Below are positions 57,812 to 64,000 of a stretch of DNA of 64,000 nt, in pieces. The position numbers and the translations under genes were made by a program. The notes beneath the pieces were generated by a model. That model worked only from the letters and a program-made list of their open reading frames with translations, was not told where the DNA came from and ran no database searches. The stretch comes from Phycicoccus sp. HDW14 (GTDB lineage Bacteria; Actinomycetota; Actinomycetes; Actinomycetales; Dermatophilaceae). The stretch lies in assembly GCF_011383005.1 (NCBI RefSeq), contig NZ_CP049935.1:3038001-3102000 (forward strand), written 5' to 3'. Positions within the stretch are counted from its first letter, which is position 1; each line of letters begins with the position of its first letter.

Positions 57812-59366
57812 TCACCTCGTGCTCGTCGTTCCTCCGCTGTGGTGTGTCCCCGTGTGGTGACCGTCCCTGCGCTCCGCTCGCCACTGGTCGTACTCGCGGG
57901 CTCGGGCCGCGGCCGCCAACGCGAGTGCTTCCTCCGCGGCATCACGCCAGCCGGTGCCCAGGTACGTCCACGAGCCGACGACGACGGTGCTCTCCTCGTC
58001 GTCGTCGGCCAGGAGGCGGCGCTCGAGGTCGCGGGTGTCGATCGGTTCCCCGGTCCGGCGGGACTCGGCGGCCATCGCCTGCCACCGGGCGCGGGCACGG
58101 CGCAGCGCTCCGAGGGTCACGGAGTAGCGGCGTGACTTCGTGCCGAAGTGGCCGCGGAAGCCGAGCATGTGCACCCACCGGCCCATCCGCTGGTAGTCGT
58201 GGTCCTCGTGGTGGTGCCGGGCGGCGCGGTCGGCCAGGGCCGCGCATGCGGCACGGAAGGCGGCGATGTGCGGGCGCTGCTGGCCTTCGCCGTGCAGGCC
58301 GGAGACGTCCTTGGTGGCGTACTTCGCGAGGTAGCCGGCCACCTGACCGGGCGTCAGAGCGGCGGTCGGGTCATCGACGCGGTGGCCGGCCGTGACCACC
58401 CGGACGTCGAGCTGCGCGCCCCAGGCCAGGACGCGCGGAGTGTCTTGGTCGTCGACCGCTTCGGCCAAGACGGTGACGCCTGGCGCGGTGTCGCGGACCA
58501 GGGCAGCCAGGGCCGGGCCGTCGAGGGCGTCCGGGGATGGTGCGCCGATCCCGGCGTCGGCGGGTCCGTCGAGGCGGATCAGGGCGTGGAAGTGGACCAG
58601 GCCGCGGCCTTGGTACTCGGCGACCTTGGCGTACTGGATCGAGGCGTGCTCGCCCAGGCCGGACTCCGTCACCCCCAGATGGGCGGCGACAGCTCGGCGC
58701 AGGGCGATGGTGGTGCGCCGCCACAGCTCCGGGGCGTGCCACTGCCAGAGGACCGCCGACGCGGTGTCGTGGCAGTCCGGGCACAAGGGGGCACCCGAGC
58801 GCTCGTCCCCGGGCTCGTGGATAGCGGTGCACCACAGGGGCCGTCCGTGCACGCAGCGGGTGCGGTCGTCCCGACGTCGCGGCCGACAGGGCCTCCCGCC
58901 GCGGTGCCCGTGCACCAGCCCGAACGAGGGCGCGGTGAACGTCGCGAACAGCAACGGGTTGCCCGCCACCTGCTCCGGGACCGTCTTGCCGCCAGCGACC
59001 CCCGCACTGATGAGCGCGAAGGTGTCCCGGGCGTAGGTCCGCGAGCACGCCGGGCAGACGTGGGCGCGCCGGTTCCCGCACGGCCGGAACAGCACCCCCA
59101 ACGGGGCGTCGGTCGAGCGGAACGTCGAGAGCACCTCGCCGGTCCGGGCGTCGATGGTCGTCGAGGACCCCGCGAGACGGACCGGGCGGGCGCAGTTGTG
59201 CACCGCAGCCAGCGTGTCGGCGAAGGCGTCCATCGACCCGTCCGCGAACCGGCCCAGCAGTCCCACGCCGGTCGCGCCGTGCAGCGCGGGGACGTCGAGG
59301 GGGAAGTCCTCACCGAACCCGCCGAACCCAGTGGCGGGGTGATGGTCGACGACGCACTAGGTGGCA
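57812..59366 (-). CDS. repSA: RepSA-like replication initiator, frameshifted near the N-terminus
   Basis: The replication initiator of pSAM2-type elements has a zinc-binding segment HVCPACSRTYARDTF, a second cysteine pair LCPDCHDTA, the HUH-like GLVHFHALIRLDG and GYLAKYATKDVSG. It probably nicks the origin for rolling-circle replication after excision. From GTG 59266 the frame is open, but adding one G at the run 59327-59329 extends it to an ATG at 59366 with the family-typical FGEDFPLDVPALHGATGVGL, giving about 518 residues. I therefore place the true start at 59366. Confidence 0.88.
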
Positions 59367-59381
59367 TGGTGACGGCTCCGG

Positions 59382-59759
59382 TCAGGCGGCCCGGTCGGTG
59401 TGGAGCGCGCCAAGGACGACCCTGCCCAGGGGTTCGCCGTGGCGGAGGGCGCCGTCGAGGGGTCGGCGCTGGTCGGGGTCGAGCCCACCCCAGATGCCGA
59501 ACTCCTCGCCGTACAGCAACGCCGCGGCCAGACACTTCCGCCGGATCGGGCAGCCGGAACAGATCGAGCGGGCGCGGTGAGCAGCCGGGGCGCGCAGGTC
59601 CTCGAACCACCCACCGTCCGGGTCGGCGGCGCAGGAGCCGCGTTCTCGCCAGCGGATGCCGTCGAGCTCGTCGAGGACCGCGGCGCTGGTGGTCACGTAC
59701 GGCAGCGGAACACCCCACGGGCGCAGCGCGACCCGGTCCGGGGCCTGCGGGCCGGTCAT
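59382..59759 (-). CDS. WhiB-like Fe-S regulatory protein
   Basis: The 125-residue protein carries the four-cysteine WhiB cluster: one Cys in RGSCAADPD and three in ICSGCPIRRKCL. The signature FGIWGGLDPDQRR follows. WhiB-like proteins bind a 4Fe-4S cluster and modulate sigma-factor promoters. It lies between repSA and the translocase gene (ATGA overlap at 59756-59759), so it may regulate element functions. Such genes are known on some actinobacterial phages and elements. Confidence 0.9.
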   Translation of the reverse strand: MTGPQAPDRVALRPWGVPLPYVTTSAAVLDELDGIRWRERGSCAADPDGGWFEDLRAPAAHRARSICSGCPIRRKCLAAALLYGEEFGIWGGLDPDQRRPLDGALRHGEPLGRVVLGALHTDRAA

Positions 59760-61288
59760 CGCGCCGCGCTCCCTTCGGCCGACGTCGCAGCGGCGGCGGC
59801 ACGGGCCCGTGGTGCTCGCGGCGAACGCGGCCGCCGGGGCGGAGGGGTGGGCTCGTTCGTGCCCACCGAGTGCAGCCGCGGCCCGTCGCTACCTGACGTC
59901 TCGCGCTCGTCACCCTCGTCCGGCGGGTCGGGCGTGGCCGGAGTCATCGAGGCGCGGCAGGGGTACCGGGCGGCGAGGTCGCGGATCACCGGGTCGGGCC
60001 AGTAGTCGGCGCGGACCCGGTCGGTGTTGCCCTCGTCGTCGACCACCCAGGCCGTGCCGGGAGCGGTCGGGGAGATCCGGTGCGCAGGGGCCGTGCGAGC
60101 AGCCCCGTCCCCGAGGACCATCGCCGTCTCTTGGTCCGACAGCAGCCGCAACGCGACCCGCTGCGTGAACAGGTTCCGCATGGTCACCACGTCCTTACGG
60201 GGGTCCTGCACGAACGCGGCCACCACCACTCCGAGGGCGCGGCCCTTGGTCAGCAGCCGGGCCAGCAGCCGCGCTGCCTCCATGCGGGTCTCCCGGTCGG
60301 CGTACGCGATGAGGTCGGCCAGCTCGTCGATGACCAGGACGTGCAGCGGGTCGCCCGGCCGCGGCGTGTGAGCGCGGACCTGACCGGCCATCGCCTGCCC
60401 GCGCCTTTCCGCGACGTCGAGCAGAGCCGTCAGGACTGCGAGGGCGTCAGGGCCGGTGTCGGCCACCGTGGCGAACAGGGCGCGGCCCATCCGCAGCTCC
60501 ACCCCGTGCTTGAGGTCGATCCCCCACAGCCGGACGGTGTCGGACGGCACGAGCGGAGCGAGGCCGGCGACCAGGCCCCACAGCACCGAGCCCTTCCCGG
60601 CCCCAGAGCAGCCGGCGACCAGCGTGTGCCGCCCCGCGACCGTCAGGGCCCAGACCCCGCCCACGTCACGACGACCGAGCGGCAGCAGCTGCCCCGGCTC
60701 GGCGGACGTTGGTCCGAGCGGGACGGTCCCGTCGCGAGGCTGCAGGAGGGCCTCGTGCATGACGAGCTCGACGAGCAGGGTCGAGGTCGACCCGCTGTGC
60801 GCGGTGCACCGCCAGGACAGGGCATCCAGCGTCGCGGCCAGCCCTGGTACGCCCGCTTCGAGCTGGTCGAGCGTCTGGCCCGCCCGGGCGCGGATGACGA
60901 GCGTGACCGTCGAGCCCTTCGCGCGGACCGATCGCAGCCGCGGGACCGACTGCCCCGAGGGCTTGCGCGACCCGGCCACCACGCGGTCTCGCAGGACCCG
61001 CGACCACCCGCAGACCTCCGCCAGACCGGTCCAGTTCCGACGCACGTACCGCCGCCACCCGCGACGCCTCGACGGGCCCGCGACCACGCGCTCGTATCCG
61101 GCCGGGAACCACCACGCCCAGCCGGCCAGTGCGAGCGGAGCGGCGAGCCCCGACGAGACCCACGCCAGCAGGGGCTCCCCTCGCGCCCACGACAGGAGCA
61201 CCGACACCACCAGCCACGCCGCGACCATCCGGCGGTGGCCGATCATCCAGGCCCACAGCCACCGGCCCAGCCAGCCGACGGACCTCAT
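59756..61288 (-). CDS. FtsK/SpoIIIE-like DNA translocase (TraSA-type conjugation protein)
   Basis: The 510-residue protein has two N-terminal membrane helices (MVAAWLVVSVLLSWARG and LAAPLALAGWAWWF), a linker and an FtsK motor with Walker A GCSGAGKGSV and Walker B VLVIDELADLIAY. AICE and Streptomyces plasmids use such a single hexameric pump to move double-stranded DNA between hyphae or cells. The ATG overlaps the upstream small gene (ATGA at 61285-61288). The Pro/Arg/Ala-rich C-terminus is low in complexity. Confidence 0.93.
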   Translation of the reverse strand: MRSVGWLGRWLWAWMIGHRRMVAAWLVVSVLLSWARGEPLLAWVSSGLAAPLALAGWAWWFPAGYERVVAGPSRRRGWRRYVRRNWTGLAEVCGWSRVLRDRVVAGSRKPSGQSVPRLRSVRAKGSTVTLVIRARAGQTLDQLEAGVPGLAATLDALSWRCTAHSGSTSTLLVELVMHEALLQPRDGTVPLGPTSAEPGQLLPLGRRDVGGVWALTVAGRHTLVAGCSGAGKGSVLWGLVAGLAPLVPSDTVRLWGIDLKHGVELRMGRALFATVADTGPDALAVLTALLDVAERRGQAMAGQVRAHTPRPGDPLHVLVIDELADLIAYADRETRMEAARLLARLLTKGRALGVVVAAFVQDPRKDVVTMRNLFTQRVALRLLSDQETAMVLGDGAARTAPAHRISPTAPGTAWVVDDEGNTDRVRADYWPDPVIRDLAARYPCRASMTPATPDPPDEGDERETSGSDGPRLHSVGTNEPTPPPRRPRSPRAPRARAAAAATSAEGSAAR

Positions 61289-61545
61289 CGCGGCCCGCCC
61301 CGTTCGTGCTCCTCGCACGCCGCCAGGGCCCGGTCCACGCACGAGGCGGCGACGTCCAGCCACCCGGCGACGCTTGCCATCGCCTCGGCGAACCCCGGCA
61401 CGTCCTGACCCGAGTGCCCCAACCGCAGGATGTGCTCGGCCGCGTCCTCGGTCCGTGCGTAGATCCCCAGCAGCTCCTCCGCCAGCGCCTCGTCCGTTCC
61501 GACCCCGAACGAGCGAGCCAGCCTGTCGAGGTCAACCGCGGTCAC
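61285..61545 (-). CDS. Small helical hypothetical protein of the AICE
   Basis: The 86-residue mainly helical protein (VDLDRLARSFGVGTDEALAE, then ILRLGHSGQDVPGFAEAMAS) has a cysteine near the end (ASCVDRALAACEEH). It overlaps the genes on both sides (GTGA at 61542-61545 and ATGA at 61285-61288), so it belongs to the transfer operon. I do not recognise the family. Confidence 0.75.
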   Translation of the reverse strand: MTAVDLDRLARSFGVGTDEALAEELLGIYARTEDAAEHILRLGHSGQDVPGFAEAMASVAGWLDVAASCVDRALAACEEHERGGPR

Positions 61546-61951
61546 GACGCGGCCTTGAGTGTGGCCCCGGCGCGACCATCCCCTCCGCCCGGAATGACCA
61601 CGACAGCCGCGGGCGCGGGCCGCTGTCGTCGATCCACCCCAGCGCCGTCAGCCCAACGAACTCCACCGGCGTCCACGGCATCCCAGACTTGTTCTCCGGC
61701 GGCACCGGCTGCTGCTTCGCAGCGAACTTCACCGACACCGCGGTCTCCTTGCGCGACGCCTCCTCGTCCGCATCGAGCACCGTTGCCTGCCACATCAGCA
61801 GCCCGGTGTCCTTGTCCACCTGCTGGGGTCGCGAACCGTCCTCCCGCGGTGAGGCGTTGAAGTCCGCCACGGGCTCCACCGCTCCCTTGAGGAACGCTCC
61901 CGCGGGGAAGACGTCGCCGTGCGCCACCTTGATCCGCCGCTGCATCGCCAT
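61542..61951 (-). CDS. pra: Pra-like replication/integration/excision activator, frameshifted near the C-terminus
   Basis: The protein begins MAMQRRIKVAHGDVFPAGAF and contains the family-typical VEPVADFNAS, QQVDKDTGLLMWQATVLDAD and GMPWTPVEFVGLTALGWIDD. Adding one base in the C run 61565-61568 restores the usual ending APGATLKAAS and produces a GTGA overlap with the next gene, about 136 residues in all. Pra activates rep, int and xis in pSAM2-type elements. It is the first gene of the operon and faces the divergent XRE gene. Confidence 0.85.
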
Positions 61952-61976
61952 GACCATCTCCACTCTCGAAGCGGTG

Positions 61977-62080
61977 GGACTCTTACTGCCTCACCGGCTG
62001 TATCTGTCACCATAGGGGACTCATCCGTCCCCTGCAAGGACTCTTACGCCCGTAAAGGGCGGAAAGGTCCCCCGGGGGAC
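61977..62080. promoter_or_regulatory. Operator-rich divergent region between pra and XRE genes
   Basis: GGACTCTTAC occurs twice (61977-61986, 62038-62047). AGGGGAC and GTCCCCT form an inverted repeat at 62014-62033, and GTCCCCCGGGGGAC is a palindrome at 62067-62080. The shared GGGGAC half-site suggests binding by the XRE protein encoded at 62120. Confidence 0.55.
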
Positions 62081-62119
62081 TGACCAGCCCCCGGAGTCCT
62101 GCACAATGAAGGAGTGGAG

Positions 62120-62725
62120 ATGCCAGAGGTGATCAAGACCCGGCGGGCGGCGCTCGGGCTGAGCCAGGCCGACCTCGCCGCACAGGTCGGGCTCGACAAG
62201 CGGCAGATTCGCCGGTACGAAGCGGGCGATGCCCAGCCGACCCTTTCCGCCGGCCGGCAGATCGCCCAGGCCCTGGGGATCACCCTCGACGAGCTGGCGG
62301 GCGCGCACTCACGACGGGTCGGCCTGTCGGGCGCGTGGTTCGCGGCGTGGGAGACCTGGAAGGACGGCGAGCCGGTCTTCACGGCGCAGCCGGTGGCGCT
62401 GCGCCAACGGGGCGACCTCATCCAGGTCCAGGCCGAAAACCGAGGTAACGTCACCGTGGCCGAGGGTGGCTACCTCTGGCGCGGCGAACTCCGCCTCTGG
62501 GACAACGAAGTCCTCATGGGCTGGTACGCCGCCGAGGACGAAGGCGTCCGCTCTCTAGGAACGCTGTTCTTCCGTGTCCACATGCACGGCCAGCACATGG
62601 CAGGCCGCTGGGTTGGCCAGTCGCACGACGGCCCGCTCTTGACAGGGGCCGCGTCCATCGCCAAGTCCGAGGACGCCGCCACCTCGCAGCTGCGAGACCT
62701 GATTGAAGGGAGCAGCACCCGGTGA
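62120..62725 (+). CDS. XRE-family regulator with C-terminal sensory domain
   Basis: The 201-residue protein has an N-terminal HTH_3 (IKTRRAALGLSQADLAAQVG, LDKRQIRRYEAGDAQPTLS) and a C-terminal beta-rich domain (GAWFAAWETWKDGEPVFTA, MGWYAAEDEGVRSLGTLFFR). The start at 62120 follows AAGGAG at five bases; a GTG at 62114 overlaps that site. It probably represses the divergent pra operon and thus acts as the element's master repressor. Its stop overlaps the cutA start (GTGA). Confidence 0.85.
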   Translation: MPEVIKTRRAALGLSQADLAAQVGLDKRQIRRYEAGDAQPTLSAGRQIAQALGITLDELAGAHSRRVGLSGAWFAAWETWKDGEPVFTAQPVALRQRGDLIQVQAENRGNVTVAEGGYLWRGELRLWDNEVLMGWYAAEDEGVRSLGTLFFRVHMHGQHMAGRWVGQSHDGPLLTGAASIAKSEDAATSQLRDLIEGSSTR

Positions 62726-63051
62726 ACGACGTCGTCGAGGTCATCGTTACTGGCCCACCCGACTTCATGCAGAAGCTGGTGGAAACCCTGATCGGCGAAC
62801 GCCTGATCGCGTGCGGTCAGCTGGCGCCGATAATGTCCACCTATCGCTGGCAAGGAGCGGTCGAAAACGCCACCGAGGTGCGCGCAATTCTGCACACTAC
62901 GAGGGAGTGCTCCGACCTCGTCATGCGGCGCATCCAAGAAGAGCACCCCTATGAAGTGCCCTGCATCCTGATTTCGCCAGTCATGGCTGGGAACTCGCGC
63001 TACCTAGCCTGGGTCGCTCAAGAAACACATAAGGGACCGAGCTCTTCATAA
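62722..63051 (+). CDS. cutA: CutA1-family protein
   Basis: The 109-residue protein has the CutA1 ferredoxin-like trimeric fold: VIVTGPPDFMQKLVETLIGE, RLIACGQLAPIMSTYRWQGA, and the conserved HPYEVPCILISPVMAGN. CutA1 proteins are linked to divalent-cation tolerance, but their biochemical role is unclear. The GTG start overlaps the XRE stop. Finding cutA as cargo in an integrative element, coupled to a regulator, is unusual. Base composition is visibly lower in GC than in the element core. Confidence 0.9.
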   Translation: MNDVVEVIVTGPPDFMQKLVETLIGERLIACGQLAPIMSTYRWQGAVENATEVRAILHTTRECSDLVMRRIQEEHPYEVPCILISPVMAGNSRYLAWVAQETHKGPSSS

Positions 63052-63091
63052 GGGTTGTCAATTCCGCCCTGACGCACAGAACCGTTACGAA

Positions 63092-64000
63092 TCAGTCCGC
63101 CGACGCCGCTGGGAGAGCCGCCTGTTGGGGCTTCTCTCGGTACGGGAAGAATCCATACCGGCCCAAATCTTGACGATGCGTAAACGGAACGTCCACTGTA
63201 CTGCCATCTAGAGCCTCGGTGGGGTCAAGGTTCTCCATAACGATTACTTGACCATCGAAGTCAGTTTGAATGTTCCTATAGAAGGCCTCCACGACACCCT
63301 TTGGGAGCGATTCATCCAAAAGCGGAGGGTCCAGTTCACCACTGTCTGGAGGCCGGTACGTGACGAGCGGTGAATCCAACACGACGAAGCCGGGATGCGC
63401 CATGTCTCGATCAAAGCAGTACTGCGCCAGACCAAGCGAGAAGGCCGCGTGCAGTACGGCACGAACCCCCTTCCCGTGCGAGGACCGGAACTGGTCGCCA
63501 GCTTGGATGTCTTGCTCACTCCGGTCATAGCGCACCATTGCAGCGTCTGGGTAGCCCCATGCTCCTAGTCGTGCTTGCAACTCAGACGAGAACTCGCGAA
63601 TCGCCCCCAGACTGATTCCAACACTCGCCACCTTGGCGTCCGACGTCACGCCATCCTCGATCTCAGCCTTCATGCGCTGCAGATCAGCCCTACGAACATA
63701 AAGCGATATCGACTTCTCCAACTCTGCACGAGCCCCGAACAGAGCGCGCAAGTCCTCATTCTGAGGCGCCAACTCCTCGTCCAGATTTCGGATTCCGGCG
63801 TCCAGCGTCGCGGCTGCTTCACGCAGCTCGGCAAGGGTAGTCTCGACCAATCCACGGCGCGAGTCCAAGTCCTGCAGTGTAGATAAGAGATCCCCACGCA
63901 AAGCTTCTGTCTTAGCGGTTTCAGCCCGAATAGATTCGTGGAGGGCAGTCTCGTCCCCTTCGCACTCCTGGTTGAAGTGCTGATGCTCAGGCTCAGCCCC
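63092..64000 (-). CDS. SMC/RecN-like ATPase, C-terminal part (start beyond window)
   Basis: The frame is open through base 64000, so only the C-terminal 300 or so residues are visible. A coiled-coil-like stretch (LDSRRGLVETTLAELREAAA, then RADLQRMKAEIEDGVTSDAK) leads to an ATPase C-half with a signature-like region HGKGVRAVLHAAFSLGLAQY and a Walker B HPGFVVLDSPLV. The final part is FDGQVIVMENLDP. This is the architecture of SMC-like or DUF2326/DUF3732-type ATPases, some of which act in defence. Codon use and GC content differ from the neighbours, suggesting recent acquisition. Confidence 0.75.
   Translation of the reverse strand, partial: GAEPEHQHFNQECEGDETALHESIRAETAKTEALRGDLLSTLQDLDSRRGLVETTLAELREAAATLDAGIRNLDEELAPQNEDLRALFGARAELEKSISLYVRRADLQRMKAEIEDGVTSDAKVASVGISLGAIREFSSELQARLGAWGYPDAAMVRYDRSEQDIQAGDQFRSSHGKGVRAVLHAAFSLGLAQYCFDRDMAHPGFVVLDSPLVTYRPPDSGELDPPLLDESLPKGVVEAFYRNIQTDFDGQVIVMENLDPTEALDGSTVDVPFTHRQDLGRYGFFPYREKPQQAALPAASAD

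Larger units (their letters stand above)
56397..64000. mobile_element. Actinomycete integrative and conjugative element (pSAM2-like), right end outside window
   Basis: In order from tRNA-Gly it contains integrase, excisionase, RepSA-type initiator, WhiB-like protein, FtsK/Tra translocase, a small protein and Pra, all on the minus strand, which is the classic AICE core. XRE, CutA and an SMC-like ATPase follow as cargo. The second attachment site is not in the window. The lower-GC, different codon use from about 62.7 kb on suggests cargo of another origin. Confidence 0.85.

Overview
The window is high-GC DNA from an actinobacterium. The gene set (GTP-dependent PEP carboxykinase, WhiB-like protein, ECF sigma factors, a pSAM2-like integrative element, LCP protein, actinobacterial Fe-S reductase) and codon use fit the order Micrococcales; a family such as Intrasporangiaceae is my guess, not something the sequence proves. 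Four tRNA genes are visible: Arg(ACG), Ser(GCT), Ser(TGA) and Gly(CCC).

Layout. (1) 1-10.1 kb is an integrative element. A tyrosine recombinase sits beside the 3' end of tRNA-Arg, with two excisionase-type proteins, a divergent XRE repressor and small ORFs. Further left lies a translationally coupled TerB / BrxD-like ATPase / BrxHI-like helicase module that resembles a phage-defence or DNA-processing system and runs off the left edge. (2) 10.2-19.2 kb is chromosomal: pckG behind a perfect Crp/GlxR-type site, a two-component system with its own direct-repeat boxes, a GNAT enzyme, a GT39-type glycosyltransferase and a GtrA protein. (3) 19.6-36.4 kb is a carbohydrate region. It holds a polyol ABC transporter with an SDR, an AraC regulator and a mannitol-dehydrogenase-family enzyme, then LCP and PBP cell-wall genes, a cold-shock protein, a Usp, and an FrcBCA-like fructose importer controlled by a divergent LacI protein with two visible operators. 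(4) 38.1-43.4 kb is a tightly coupled four-gene operon: subtilisin-like protease, ECF sigma factor, small protein, and TPR-CHAT protease. It is the best candidate here for an under-described signalling or conflict system. (5) 43.4-56.2 kb holds cysE-cysK, an ECF42-like sigma/DGPF pair, a large membrane Fe-S reductase whose tail carries eight copies of DPWD, an osmoprotectant ABC transporter, a hydrolase and dcd. (6) 56.3-64 kb is an actinomycete integrative and conjugative element in tRNA-Gly (int, xis, repSA, whiB-like, FtsK/Tra, pra) with cargo: an XRE protein, CutA and an SMC-like ATPase cut by the right edge.

A caution for every user: at least twelve genes are broken by what looks like the loss of exactly one G or C from a homopolymer run. 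Restoring the base gives a normal family C-terminus or a normal ATGA/GTGA overlap each time, so I treat most of these as probable sequencing or assembly indels rather than true pseudogenes.
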